DNA from: Microcyclospora pomicola
Taxonomy: Eukaryota; Ascomycota; Dothideomycetes; Capnodiales
Length of the DNA stretch: 64,000 nucleotides
NCBI GenBank assembly: GCA_002786065.1
Contig: NHNY01000034.1
Location: 124,001-188,000 of the forward strand
Direction of reading: 5' to 3'
Shown: positions 38,708-50,374 of the stretch, in pieces
Layout of the letters: each line of letters begins with the position of its first letter
Position numbering within the stretch: position 1 is the first letter of the stretch
Made by a program: the position numbers and the translations under genes
Notes under the pieces: generated by a model
Seen by the model: only the letters and a program-made list of their open reading frames with translations
Told to the model about the DNA's origin: nothing
Database searches by the model: none

Positions 38708-41063
38708 CCAGCTGAGCTTGCTGAGTATATTGTGTGGTGAATCAGGCGACAGAGCGGGAACCATCGTTCCGGGTATGGTGTCAGCTTAAGGGCAGTGGAT
38801 CTCGCCGAACAGGCTGTAAAGGCTATGCAGGAGGCTACCAGCATACCCAACGTCTACTTCCGAAGTATAACAAACATCTTCATGAGCCTGCTTGGTGATA
38901 CGCGAGACGCCACGATGCTTCGAGAGATCATCGAGGCAATCGACGGAAATCTGCCCCATAGTGATTCGAAACAGAACACATAAGAAATGTCTGAGCATCA
39001 ACCATATTCATGGTCATCCCAGTGAGATGGTTCAATGAGACTTGCCTTTGCCCCTAAACGTGTGTTTTCCAGCCACTGTCCTGTCGCGTTCTTCCCGCGT
39101 CTTCATTAAGTCAGATCCATGAAAAGGGCGTGCATTGTCGTGGAGCCGACGCTGGCTTTGTCAGGCCAGGGACATCGATAAATAGTTGTCATCGAGGACG
39201 TCCGGGGACCATTGTATGGCATAAATAAACCTCATGATTAGACCCCATACCACCCACGGCTTGGTGCAATCCGTGACGACCTCAGCTCTGACGATGATCA
39301 TGGATGACGTGTCCACAGCCTCCTCTGTCATGTGGATCTTGACTCTTGGTCGCATCATGACACAGTGCGATTTGGTCCGTATAGCAGGTGCATCTTTCTA
39401 TGTAATGCTGTACAGAATCTTCCATAGTACGTACTACACGCAAAGGCCCAGAACGACCGGACGCCATTGCAGCGGAAAGGCATACGAGAATGCCGACGAG
39501 CTCATTGATCCAACGACGATGAGCCGAACGGGGAAGTGTGGGAGGATTCCCAGAATAGACATGTGGTGGGCTGCGAAGACATACGGCATCCATGGCCAGG
39601 ACATTACCTGACTAGTGTAGATTGTCGCTTGTGCGCAGTATTTCCACAGCAGACTGCTCCACTCTTGCATTCCGGACATCCTCCACGATTAAAAAGTCGG
39701 TAGATAGCTGCAAGATCGGCCGAAGGAACATGGTAGCTCGGTTTCTGACACTTGGCATTACGACCCAAGCGATGCACGATAGGACCTGGTCAAAATAGGG
39801 ATCGAAATAGCTGCTCGCAGAAATGCGAATGACAATGACGAGCTGAACGATCTTGGTGGATATGATCACATCGAGCGCGTGGGAAAAGTCACTGTGCCAG
39901 GGAATAAGAGATGGTAGCTGACCCAGCCACTCGATAGCATGTCAAAATGTCGGAGTACCTCGACATATTAAACGCGTGGCCACAAACGCACACACGGACT
40001 TGTTTGCTCCCGGAAATGATCGTGCTTGCCGGGTCGTCGCCGGAAGCATCTGATTGCGGTCTGGGCTCGGGGTGTTACCAAGCGCGGGGGAAAAGTGACA
40101 GCGGCGAGTGTTCCCAAGGTCTGGTTATGGTGACCCAGCATAAGTGGTCGTGCATCGAGTCTCTCCACCATTTGTCAACTTTCATCCCTGGCTGTGCTTC
40201 CGGACAGAAGAAAGTCATGCTCAGCAAAGCTCTGACCAACGACACTAGCTTAGCTCCAGCAAGATGTCAAAAGGCGCGGTGCGCTCTCGGATGGAACAGG
40301 AACAGGTGACGGACGACGACAGGACAGCCAATGTTCGCATCGGATCGACTTGATCCGGTGCGACAAAGTGTCTCAATGCGGAGTATGTTTGCCAAAGTCT
40401 GTTCAAGAAGCAGTTTGCGACCATGATCTGTAGATCTCATGATGGAGAAGGGTCTGATTGTCACGAACGTCCTTAACATGCTCGATCGTTTAACTGCAGT
40501 ACGACAGCGTCGATCTGCCTCTCGCGCGGCACGCCTTGAGTGTACTGTCTATGCTGTGCCAGCCGATCTTGTTTTTGCCCTGCAGTGGTGCACGTCAACA
40601 TTATTCCTCTATGATGACCCGGTGGCACCGGAACTTGGTCATGGTCATGTAAATGTCCACTTTTCCACCTATCGTGACATCTCTGTTCACCCGGTAGGCT
40701 TGTTCTTGGGCAAGTCTCATCAGTGTACTGCCAAGTAGCCGACATGATGCAACTTCAGGTCATCCCCAAGCTAGTTGTCAACGCAGCGGCGCAGTGAATG
40801 GGTATCACCCATGTTCGTTGGCGATTCTCATGACTTCCGAGTATGCGTGGCGACTATTGACTCGAAAAATGAATGTCTGACATGGATGTCAGAGTACTTG
40901 TAGTTGTGGATTGGGCTCGGTCCCGACTCGGCCAGGCGACGGCTTCTCCCGTTCAACAGAACATCATCTGCCGCGGAGTCGGTCGTCCCTCCGTCACCGC
41001 GACCCTACCAACGAGAAGTGTCCATTTTATTGAAAGGAAGACGGCTGCGGCAAGCACGATGTC
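38708..41063. other. Gene-poor stretch with hydrophobic minus-strand reading frames
   Basis: 2.36 kb with no confident gene. On the minus strand between about 39900 and 39160 several adjoining frames read as membrane-type protein (for example WHSDFSHALDVIISTKIVQL, then TKPWVVWGLIMRFIYAIQW), but they lie in different frames and I could not join them with good splice sites. This could be a decayed host gene or an unusual multi-exon gene. From 40000 to 41063 nothing was recognised; the last part is the promoter of the Zn2Cys6 gene. Confidence 0.35.
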
Positions 41064-43512
41064 ATGTCTATGAACCCGACTGACACCGCTCCAGCTGGTT
41101 CGGCAAGCAGATCGAAACGACAGACCATTCTAGCCGCGTGCCAGGTGTGCCGCCAGAAAAAAGTCAAGGTAAGACTCAGCTAGACGCCGCAGCTTGGCAT
41201 GAAACGGAGGGAGTTGATACATACTGACTGGCAGTAACTTTCAGTGCGATGGCAATCGACCCTGTGGGTATTGCAAAGCACATGGTTTACAGTTGAACTG
41301 CCATTTCGAGGCGAACGAGGATGAAACGCATCGTGTTGCTGCCAAACGCAAGCACAATGAGATATCGCAGGCGCGTGAGGAACTGCAACGCCTCTTCACC
41401 CAAATCGCCAGCCGTCGCGAGGTGGAGGCTGCTGAGATCTTCCGGCGGATTCGAAGGAGAGAAGATCCGGGCATGATCCTGCAACATCTTGAGGATGGCG
41501 ATGATGTGCGCTGGCGTGCTGTGAGTTCACAGGCAACGGCGCGAGAGTCGCTTCTCCGGGAAGTATTGCAAAGTGCAGCGTCGGTTGATGAGCTTCTTCG
41601 ATTTGTTGCCGTCGAAATGGACGATAGCACAGTTGCATTACAGTATCCCAGCAGCAGTGAACTTGCCAAGCTTCGCCATGAAAGACCGCAGCTCGTGCTG
41701 TTCAGCCAGATGATGAGGAAAGTCAATTCGGCACAGCCGAAAGATCTCGATCAAGAGAGTTCCTTATCGCCGGCGCGGAGGTCGGTGAACAAGGGACGGT
41801 TTGCAGTTCCAGGAGACCCCTGGACAAATCTGGTCAGCGATGAGGCGGCCACTGAACTGATTTCGGTCTTCTTCAATTACTTATGGCCGTACTGGAGATT
41901 GGTAGAAAGAGATCTCTTCCTCGAAGCGATGAGATCCAAGCGCCTTGACTCGGTGCTCTGCTCGCCGTTGCTTGTGAACGCCATTCTTGCGTTGGCAAGC
42001 GTAAGCATAGATCCCACCATGATCGCTTGTCAGGGGCTGACATATCTCGATAGATGTACTCAGAATCTGAAGCTGCTTTCGCAAAGCCAGGTGATTTGCT
42101 AAGCCGCGGCCGATGCTATCACGACGAAGCTATGCGTCTGTGGGTGGAGGAAGAGGCTCGCCCCTCTTTAACAAACATCCAGGGTTTGATGTTGCTGTCT
42201 TTGCAGTAAGTCATTGTCTTCTCGTTGTTCGTAGTGCGCAGCTGATGACAGTCGATGCTCCACAGATGCAGTATGGTTGGGAAGGATCGTCTTGGGGAGA
42301 TTTTGTTGTCTTCAGCTCGACACCTCGAACGCGAGCTTCATACACCATCAGTAGCAGTCCTGGCCAAGGCCGGGACATCGATCCTGGACTATTCCAAAGC
42401 GAGGCGCGGTGTTTCCTGGTGCATTGGAATCCTTGAAGTGTAAGTCCCGAATGCAATGCTCATCATCCCTGTGAAGACTTCTAACTTTTCAGCAGGAATT
42501 GTGTTATTGCCCACCTGAGACCCTCAGCCACATGGCACAAGGAACTTCGAGGTCTACCACCGGATGGCCTGCCAGACGTTACCCTGTTACCTTCATCAGA
42601 GCAGTGGACGGGCTATCCCTTCGAGCATGAGCCACTCACCTTGGACACCACCTCTCTATGGAGAGAGAGATGCAATCTCGACCAATTGATTCAAGACAGC
42701 TTGAACGCTTTACTGGTTAGGCATGAAGAGCTCAGCACCATGATGCTACTGGAGATTGGCCAAGAGCAGATCGGGAGGGTTTATGGTTGGCTGCGCGCTC
42801 TCCCCAGTACTGTACAATGGAGAGCCTTCATGCCAGCCCCAGTGTTCGACCTCCAGTAAGTGCTCTACTGACATCGTGTCGCCGTACGCTTGAGCCGGAA
42901 CTAACACTTCCCTGTAGTAGCCAATACTTCTGCACCATGATCACCCTTCACGTCATCGTGTATTCACGCATCGCAACACGTGTGAGAGGGGGAACAGAGC
43001 TCCATCTGGCGGCCTCCTTGTTTGAAAGCTTGACCAACCATACACATCAGGCATCGATGTTGCTTCGACAATACAGGGAGCAGTACGGGTTGAAGTTGGC
43101 ACTACCGCATCTCGTGCAATTGGCCTCGGTGGTATCCGGTCTACTGCTTCAGACTATGCGGAGTAAGCAGCAGTCGACCATGTCCATTGACGCTCGATTG
43201 AAGCCAGAGCTGGCTGCGGAGGTGCGGGCGGCCTTTGAAGAAAGCTTCCGCTTCCTGCTCTGCACCGGACTGCAAAATATGCTGGCTCGCGCTATAGCTC
43301 GAATGCTCTTTCAAACCGCTGCGGAAACGGAGGTTGAACTCTCACCTACGATACATAAACTGCTCGAGGTGATTGACGGTGCTGGATGGTCCTCGTCCGA
43401 CGTGAACCAGATCAGCTCGACATACCCAAATCTGGGTGTGGAGAAGAGCCTACACGGCAGCGATGGAATGGAGGACCTATTGAGGCGCTGGGAAGGACTA
43501 GCTCCAACATGA
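41064..43512 (+). CDS. Zn2Cys6 fungal-specific transcription factor
   Basis: Six exons, 41064-41168, 41245-42000, 42054-42205, 42266-42439, 42493-42855 and 42918-43512, give 714 residues in one frame. The zinc cluster is split by the first intron and rebuilt as CQVCRQKKVKCDGNRPCGYC plus a sixth cysteine in LQLNCHF (Cx2Cx6Cx5Cx2Cx8C). A predicted helical segment follows. The middle is the Fungal_trans homology domain: VFFNYLWPYWRLVERDLF, NAILALAS joined to MYSESEAAFAKPGD, EAMRLWVEEEARPSLTNIQG and CSMVGKDRLGEILLSSARHL. Introns are 53-76 nt with good GTAAGN donors. Two acceptors are tandem NAG sites, so one-residue variants are likely. The gene stands alone, so its targets cannot be guessed. Nuclear location is expected. 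Confidence 0.88.
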
Positions 43513-44938
43513 GAGTGTATAGAATGCCGGGCAATGCTCTGGGTTCACATGAGCACTTTTTGCTCCTGTTTCGAAGAGACTCGTTGGCTCGCTGCGAAGG
43601 CGGACGCATGTCGTGGTACGAGCTGGGAGTTGTCCCACGATAAGAAGATGATGCACTGGAGAGTGACGAGCATGAACGGTGGTGAGAGGACAAGATGACG
43701 GAAGAAGTTCCTTGATGGGTGGCGAGAACATCAGTCGTGGTCAGCGATCCTTGTCAGGGTCTGGCAGACGATCCGAAGATTCCCCACTTGTCTGGTCGGG
43801 CATCCCAGTCGCGCACAACACGCCGAACCAACATCAACTGTCCTTTACCTTAGGCTTCCAACCAGCGTCAGACACCCTGCCGGCTGGTCTTCAGTGAATA
43901 TGGACGTGCATACTGCCGTCGAAGACCTGTGATCGAGGTACATCATGACGAACGACAGCGTCAGAAGTGTATGATACTGGCCTCAACCAACCGCTGCAAA
44001 ACTCGTTGTACATTTGCCGGTATCAATAGCTCCACCACTGTACCTTTGTTCGGGCGAATGTCCGTTGTGTAAAAGCTTGTCTGATCCTGGTGGTGATACG
44101 GCAGGTTCATGCCAAGCGATGTTGCGATGCAGTACATTTGCCACCAGAGACGATCTCCAGCCTCATTCATGGATCTCAAACTTCCAGTCCTATCGCTTGA
44201 GTTGATCGACATGCAGCACTAGGTTGTGCCGCACACGCGTAGATGTTAGGCCAATCTTTCTGGACATACCTCCTCGCATTGTGAGAGACATAGTCTCCCG
44301 AGGAGTCCTAGAGGTCCAACGGCGCAGATCCAGACATAGTTCGGGAAGCATTGATATCATAGTGCAGTGATCTTCGATGGTCTGAAAGAGGCATATCACC
44401 ATATGCACATTCACAACCCCTATACATAGTACGACTCGACCTTGTATAAGCCAATCCATAGGTAAAGCAATCCACTCCAGCAGATGTGTTTTGCCAGTTT
44501 GGATGTCTGGTTGCTTGACACAAGAGTTGGAATTGTACCTCTTAGAGATGGGAAGAAGCATGTTTCACACTCAGCGCAGTCTCATCGGAACATCATCACG
44601 TCTCTGGTGGGATTGATCCCATATGTCCGCAGGCGTGAGGCTTGATAGATCTCATTCTCAGTATTCTGGTGGATTCAAATAATGTTGTCGGCAGGACAGA
44701 CGTCGGGATGATAGAGCTGCTAATAATAATGGAAATCGTAATCACATGCACGTGGACCTCACGCTGGTAGACTGCTTCTCATCGTACATAGAAGGTACCT
44801 TAGTCTACATCTTACTCTTATCACTCTACCCTCCAGCATACCACTCGAACAAAGCTACCTAGATGTAGCTCAGGCCGATCATTCAGCTTGGCACAATGTC
44901 GCGGCCATAAATCCATCCAGGATCCTGTCTTCCCCTTC
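43513..44938. other. Intergenic stretch before the Ktr gene
   Basis: 1.4 kb with no recognised gene. Frames on the minus strand (43961-44212 and 44190-44561) show no family motif. A palindromic AAGGTACCTT motif occurs at 44792-44801. The end holds the Ktr leader and a tiny upstream open frame. Confidence 0.4.
44896..44910 (+). promoter_or_regulatory. Possible upstream open reading frame (4 codons)
   Basis: ATG-TCG-CGG-CCA-TAA ends 28 nt before the chosen start codon of the Ktr mannosyltransferase. If it is in the mRNA leader it could lower translation of the main frame. Transcript start is unknown. Confidence 0.35.
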
Positions 44939-46126
44939 ATGTTACCTCTCGTCCGCAGAGCATTGCGACAACGCGCCGTCTTCCTCTCGTTCCTCCTCGC
45001 CCTGACACTGGCAACGCTGTACGAGATACGATGGCACAGCCACGCCTACGACGTTCAGCGTCCTGTTCATCATCTGGATAAGCCGTTCGGGGGTGCAACA
45101 TGTGCGCCAGTCGCTCAGGAAGCTGATGTCCGCGAGAACGCGGCCATTGTCATGGTCGCGCGCAATAGCGACCAGAAAAATGCTGTGCAAGCAATACGAT
45201 CCCTCGAGCAGCGCTTCAACTCTCGTCACCATTATCCGCTCATCTTCCTCAATGACCAACCGTGGTCATCGTCTTTCGTCAACGCCTTGACGCGAGAAGT
45301 CAGCGGCGATGTCTATTTTGATACCATCCCCCCGGCGATGTGGGGATATCGCGAGGACACGACGGAGACGGAGAAGGCGAGCGCGAGGAAGAACATGGAC
45401 AAGATGGAAAGCAAAGGGATCCCTCATGCTGGGCAGGAGGCGTATCATCACATGTGTCGGTTTCAGTCGGGCTTCTTCTACGATCACCCCGCGCTGCAGG
45501 AATACAGCTGGTATTGGCGTGTGGAGCCAGATGCACGTTTCACTTGCGACATCCCCTACGATCCCTTTGCGGAGATGATTGCGAACAACCGAACGTATGG
45601 CTACACCATGGCATTGTGGGAAGTCGGCTCTACGGCCCCCTCACTTTTTCGCGCTGTTGATGACTATCGCGTCGCCCACCACATATCTACGAGCTCGCTC
45701 TGGACTGCTATGCACGAATCATCCTGGGCACCTTACCCGCTGCGGCACACCCTCATGCCTTTCCTTCCTTCACGAACCAGTCAAGGTGATGGCTGGAATT
45801 TCTGCCACTACTGGTCCAACTTTGAGATTGCCGATTTGTCATTCTATCGCTCGCGCGAATATCGAGATCTGTTTGCGCACTTGGATGCAACCGACGGCTT
45901 CCACCGCGAACGCTGGGGAGATGCGGCGGTTCACAGTCTAGCTCTGGCGCTTCTGGTTGAACCGGAGAAGCTACATTACTTTGGGGACATTGGCTACCGA
46001 CATGGCGGGTTCCAGCATTGTCCTTTGAGCGAAGGTGGCTGTAATTGCAAATGTGATCCGGATGAGGGCAGAGTCCCCGATGTGTGTCTCCGACGATTGA
46101 GGGAAGCCGTTGAGCCTGCGGGTTGA
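44939..46126 (+). CDS. Alpha-1,2-mannosyltransferase, GT15 (Kre2/Ktr family)
   Basis: A single exon of 395 residues. Kre2/Ktr enzymes add alpha-1,2-mannose to O- and N-linked glycans in the Golgi using GDP-mannose and Mn2+. A short cytosolic tail and signal anchor (residues about 14-32, AVFLSFLLALTLATLY) fit a type II Golgi protein. Catalytic-domain motifs include AAIVMVARNSD, PLIFLNDQPWS, YHHMCRFQSGFFY, WYWRVEPDARFTCD with its metal-binding EPD, NFCHYWSNFEIADL and the family signature IGYRHGGFQHCP. The start is ATG 44939; the longer frame upstream begins only with a non-ATG codon. Its ends and lack of a long stem resemble the Ktr4-like branch, but I would not assign the orthologue. Confidence 0.9.
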   Translation: MLPLVRRALRQRAVFLSFLLALTLATLYEIRWHSHAYDVQRPVHHLDKPFGGATCAPVAQEADVRENAAIVMVARNSDQKNAVQAIRSLEQRFNSRHHYPLIFLNDQPWSSSFVNALTREVSGDVYFDTIPPAMWGYREDTTETEKASARKNMDKMESKGIPHAGQEAYHHMCRFQSGFFYDHPALQEYSWYWRVEPDARFTCDIPYDPFAEMIANNRTYGYTMALWEVGSTAPSLFRAVDDYRVAHHISTSSLWTAMHESSWAPYPLRHTLMPFLPSRTSQGDGWNFCHYWSNFEIADLSFYRSREYRDLFAHLDATDGFHRERWGDAAVHSLALALLVEPEKLHYFGDIGYRHGGFQHCPLSEGGCNCKCDPDEGRVPDVCLRRLREAVEPAG

Positions 46127-47409
46127 AGACGATGTCAAGATGCTCAGCCTTAAGCACGGCCAACGCCATACTCCGCAACCATACGCAAAGTGCGTGTTGT
46201 CCTCCCCCGGCTCGGCGGATTGCGCGTTGGCTCCTGAATGTGGCAACGATGCTATGATGCATTGCAACGCATGCGTTGATGTACACAATGCAATGCATGT
46301 CACTACTCCAGTGTCAACGCTGAAGTTCCGATCCCTTCGGAACTATCACCACCATACCCTGCGTCCAAGCAGTGCAACTCCGTCTTACAATGTCATTCAT
46401 ACTGACACCCACTGTCTTGGAATGCGGCCATTCACATAGCAAGTCCGCCAGCCTTGAACCAGTGAGGATCGCGAGGTTTACTACAGATTGAACATCGACG
46501 GCTCCAAATCATTGGCACGGGCAACAGATGAGGGAAACATCAAGGTTTTGCGTCTGCACTTCCTCCGCGGGTGTCCGGGGAGGTAGAGGACGCGCTGTAC
46601 CGGTGTGTTGTGGTCGGCCAGCTGAAGAGACCGAAGGGCAGAAATGACGAATGAATGTACTTAGGTTGCCTGTGTGTCTCTGTGAACCGAAGGAGTGCGA
46701 TGCAGCGATACAGGTGTTTTCCATGGCCTTGTGTAACTGATCTGTCGTGTGTGCATCTGCATGCATGGTTAAGGTACCTTATGCATACGACGGTCCTCAC
46801 ATACCTAGGTAAGGTAGGTAAGGTAGAGCTACTTCTCCATCCCGCCATGCTTCCTTAGCCTGCCACTACCCGTGCATGGCTGCGTCGATCTGTACAGTAG
46901 ATTACCCTACTTGTTATCTTGCGTGCGTGCTTGAAGGATTCAGACTCGCCAGTCTACCTGTAGTTCTAGAGGACTGACGTCGAACGTTGTGCTCATGTGA
47001 GGCCTGGACCAATCCACTCCATCTAACACCTTCTGATGTACTTCACTATCGTCCAAAGATCGTCAAACAAACGGAAGACTGCACTCGGCAGCTTGGTTCC
47101 AGGGTTTGGATTCGAAGATGCCTGCTAATCCTCCCGCTACCTGCTTGGCTCCCCACTCCCACGCCCCTTCCGGCGTCCATGGAGGGACTGCTATCCCGAA
47201 ACTCAATCATGAGGCAGTATACATGTATAGTCACGAGCGATCATCAAGCGGCCCCTCCACCGATTGTTCCAGGCCAAGACATCCAGGACGCGAGCTGCTC
47301 CGAGCTTGGCATATCCCTCACACCTACTCTGTGAAGACATTCAGTGCTTCGGTTCGCCGTCAGGAACCAATTCTTCCCCAATCCTCCCCACGTATCCGCG
47401 GCCGCAATC
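46127..47409. other. Intergenic stretch, no gene recognised
   Basis: 1.28 kb between the Ktr and O-methyltransferase genes, both on the + strand. Only short frames occur. It contains the AGGTA-type repeat cluster described separately. Confidence 0.45.
46769..46827. repeat. Cluster of AAGGTACCTT / AGGTAAGGT motifs
   Basis: A palindrome TTAAGGTACCTTA (46769-46781) is followed 20 bases on by ACCTAGGTAAGGTAGGTAAG and a further GTAG. Related single copies lie at 44791-44803 and 9811-9824, all between genes. The origin is unknown; they may be the debris of a small mobile element or a shared regulatory motif. Confidence 0.45.
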
Positions 47410-48676
47410 ATGGCATCCAACCAGACCGGGCGTGATTTCAGCGCCATCATCGACGGCCTGACCCAGGGCCTCCAAGGGACCAAGAACCCGGCGTATTTTG
47501 TCAACACGCTGATCCAGAGCATTCCATTGTTGTCGACAATCCGGGTATGTCTGGAAGCTGGCATCTTGGATCTGCTTGCCAAATCTCCCACGCCCCTCAC
47601 CGCCACCGACATCGCCTCGGCCATCTCCAAGGACACCGATGCTGAGGCTCAAGAAGACCGGCGGGACTTCGTCGTCCGTATGCTCCGTGGCGTGGGAGCA
47701 TTCGGCATGGTCGACGAGGTCGACAAGTTCACCTACTTGGCCAACGACCTCACCCGGACCATCGCCAATCCCGCGTTCGTGTCGGGCTTCAAGCTCGTGT
47801 ACGATGATAACATGGGACCCAAGTCGATCATGAGCGAGATGGTCACGTACCACAAAGCCAACGACTGGCGAGGATCCCCGAGCGGCCAGGATGGGCCGTA
47901 CCAGCGGGCCATGGACTGCGTCGGTATGTCGAGCTTCCACCACTGGGCGGAGTACAATCCGACCCAAAGCAGTCGCCTCAGCGATCTGATGCAAGTCGCC
48001 GCACGCCACCGCGTGCACTACTTCGAATGGTTTCCGGCCTCCTCCATCTTCACTCCTGCACGCCCCGGCCACAAGTTTACCTACGTCGACGTCGGTGGTG
48101 GACGAGGCCATGACATCCGCGGTCTCGCCGCCAAGTACCCAGCACAAGACGCTCGTTTCGTCCTCGAAGACCTGCCGGTTGTCGTCGCCGAGACAGAGCA
48201 AGACTTCGCCCGTGAAGGCGCCGCGCGTGATTCTCGGATCGAGCTGCTCGGCCATGACTTCTTCCAGCCGCAGCCGATCCGTGACGCCGACGTCTACTAC
48301 CTGCACAAGATCTTCCACGACTGGCCGGACAAGGACTGCGTGCGGATCCTCGAGGCGCTGCAAGAAGCTATGGGCGAGCACTCACGGGTGTTTATCTGCG
48401 ACTTCATCTTGCCTGACAAAGGCTGTTCCTTGCTGTGAGTCGACCTTTTCCCTTCCTTCCAAACACTGACAACAAAACACACGCTGACACATACATTTCG
48501 CTATTCCCAGACAAACCGCCTTTGACGTCGACATGCTGTCGCTCCACTCGGGCGCCGAGCGTGACGAGGAGATGTGGAAGCGTCTGATCGCCAAAGCGCC
48601 CGGCCTCAAGCTCGTCAAGCTGTGGCAGTCGCCGTCGCCGGAAGGCGAAGGCATCGTCGAAGTTGTCAAGGCATGA
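47410..48676 (+). CDS. SAM-dependent O-methyltransferase (COMT-like)
   Basis: Two exons, 47410-48434 and 48511-48676 (76-nt intron, GTGAGT, branch CTGAC), give 396 residues. It belongs to the plant/fungal-type O-methyltransferases that methylate hydroxyls of aromatic or polyketide small molecules. An N-terminal dimerisation winged helix is seen (VCLEAGILDLLAKSPTPLTA, DFVVRMLRGVGAFGMV). The SAM-binding motif is FTYVDVGGGRGHDIRGLA, followed by FVLEDLPVVV, and the catalytic-base region LHKIFHDWPDKDCVRIL contains the expected His-Asp. The start is ATG 47410 (MASNQTGRDFS). No polyketide synthase, NRPS, P450 or transporter is nearby, so there is no evidence of a metabolite cluster here. Confidence 0.88.
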
Positions 48677-49609
48677 TAGACGTTGTTCGTAGCTTCAATC
48701 GAAGCACAATATTATTTACGACCCCCCAAGCATCGTCGCGAATGAGCTACTGCTCTGTTGTCTTCTCGAACTCGGTGATCGATCGTGCACGTAACGCCAG
48801 AGTCCTTTTCGTCTCCGCCAGCTCTCGGAAGGACTACAGCCCACCATTGCTTTCGCCTCCTACGACGAAGCTAGCGCTTGTAGAGAGGTACATTCGTAGT
48901 ATTCATCATGCCGCCAGCCATATGTCTATCCATCAGTCGCGTATCTCCTGTCCACTTTCCTCGCATGCCACATCGTTGCGACTCTAGCTAGCACAGCCTT
49001 TCTCACGGTCGGTAAATTCACATCTACTCGTCGCGACTGCGACATCGACAGAACGATGAGGTGTTAGTGCGAGGTGCGATATTCGGGGTCTCAAGGTTTT
49101 TGGGAATGGAATTGTGTGTCAGTTTCCTATACGTAGGCAAGTTTATGATTGGGGTATTGGTGGGTGCATGTCAAAAGCAGCGTGGGCGAGATATATGGTT
49201 CTGGCGTTGGGTTCGGTGGAAGGGGAGTAGTAAGAGTAGGGGAAGGAATCGATCTTCACGATGCGCTGAGCGGTACTGTCGCTGATACCAACGTAAGTGA
49301 GAGGGACAATTGCTAGCATTCATCTAGTCTGCTAGCTACTCTCAATTTTTCTTTTCTGTGAGTGGAGTGGTAAAGGACCATCTGGTCAATCGGTGGCTCT
49401 TGCTGTTCGCTCATCGCACAAAACCCTCCTTTGTTTCGCATGTTTCTCATTGACTTCGTTGCTCGTGATGTGTCGCAGATGCCAAATCGTGCGTCGTGAA
49501 AGAAACCTAGCCCCCAATCTCGTGTTGTCGCGTGACTTGACCCTGGTTGCGTTGAAACATCCTGCAACTGGCCCGCTCCGGAAGATCGAAGACTACTGAA
49601 GCGATGTTT
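48677..49609. other. Convergent intergenic stretch, no gene recognised
   Basis: 0.93 kb between the O-methyltransferase end (+) and the unknown gene end (-). Frames up to 137 codons lack motifs. Confidence 0.45.
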
Positions 49610-50374
49610 TTAGTTACGACACCACGACTCGCGCATCTTGCGCTCCTTGAACAGGACCAGGACGAAGTCCGGGCCGTCGACAACCTGCACGCCCCGGCCC
49701 ATGAAGTACATCAGCAGGTGACTGTAGATGAGGAAGCAGCCGCAAGGCTTGTTGATGACCTTGCATTTGTCGACCTGCCACGTCACCTCGTCGAGATCCA
49801 GCGCCTGCAGCTCCTGGACCATCTCCTTCATGCTGAACTTGTTGAGGATAGTGGGGAGGTTGAGCGTCGAGCAGAGGGTGATGAGGCCGGCATGGAACAG
49901 GATGGATTCGGTGTCGAGGGTCCTGATGTTGAGCTTGATGTTGAAGCGGAAGCGCTGCACCTTGGGCAAACGTGTTGGCATCTGGCGGGCGAAGTAGTCG
50001 AGGAACAGCTCGCGGTGGTGGATGGGGTTGGCCTTGGTGATGTTTATGTCAGCTTGGAACGAGCGCACTTCACGAGACCATGCAGGCCAGGATTGAGCAG
50101 CAGCAGGGCGATCGGCAGGCAATCCTTGGCGAAAAGTGGTTTGGATCCTGTTCTCCAAGAAGTAGGCATGGCGGGCAATGGCAAGCAGGCGGCCGGTGGG
50201 GAGTTGGTTGGTGAAGGTCGAGCGCCAGTCACGGTCGAAAGGATCCGCATGAGTGTCGTCGACGTCGAACCCGACGATCGGCTGCGATGGCTGTCTGAGT
50301 GCTGCACGGAGGATGGCGAGGGTCAGCTCCTCTGGCACAGGCTTGTGCGTGGTGATGGCTGCGGACGACATCAT
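49610..50374 (-). CDS. Hypothetical protein, function unknown
   Basis: A single exon of 254 residues starting ATG-ATG-TCG. I do not recognise a family. The protein is soluble-looking with no signal peptide or transmembrane helix; it has readable blocks such as IVGFDVDDTHADPFDRDW, LLAIARHAYFLENRIQ, FRFNIKLNIRTLDTESILFH and LDLDEVTWQVDKCKVINKPC, and a basic C-terminus. A frame of 262 codons is open on the opposite strand across the same interval. I prefer the minus strand because its composition looks like a folded protein, whereas the plus frame is an acidic, low-diversity sequence typical of an antisense shadow. It is probably a lineage-restricted fungal protein. Confidence 0.6.
   Translation of the reverse strand: MMSSAAITTHKPVPEELTLAILRAALRQPSQPIVGFDVDDTHADPFDRDWRSTFTNQLPTGRLLAIARHAYFLENRIQTTFRQGLPADRPAAAQSWPAWSREVRSFQADINITKANPIHHRELFLDYFARQMPTRLPKVQRFRFNIKLNIRTLDTESILFHAGLITLCSTLNLPTILNKFSMKEMVQELQALDLDEVTWQVDKCKVINKPCGCFLIYSHLLMYFMGRGVQVVDGPDFVLVLFKERKMRESWCRN

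Noticed and set aside
43961-44561. Two minus-strand frames (83 and 123 codons) downstream of the Zn2Cys6 gene
   Set aside because: Overlapping, different frames, no motif and no splice sites joining them.
47341-48381. 346-codon open frame opposite the O-methyltransferase
   Set aside because: It is the antisense shadow of a gene with clear SAM-binding motifs; its own translation has no family motif and starts outside any plausible promoter.
47410-48676. Secondary-metabolite cluster around the O-methyltransferase
   Set aside because: No synthase, P450, transporter or pathway regulator lies within the flanking 10 kb on either side; neighbours are a Ktr enzyme, an orphan and CYS3.
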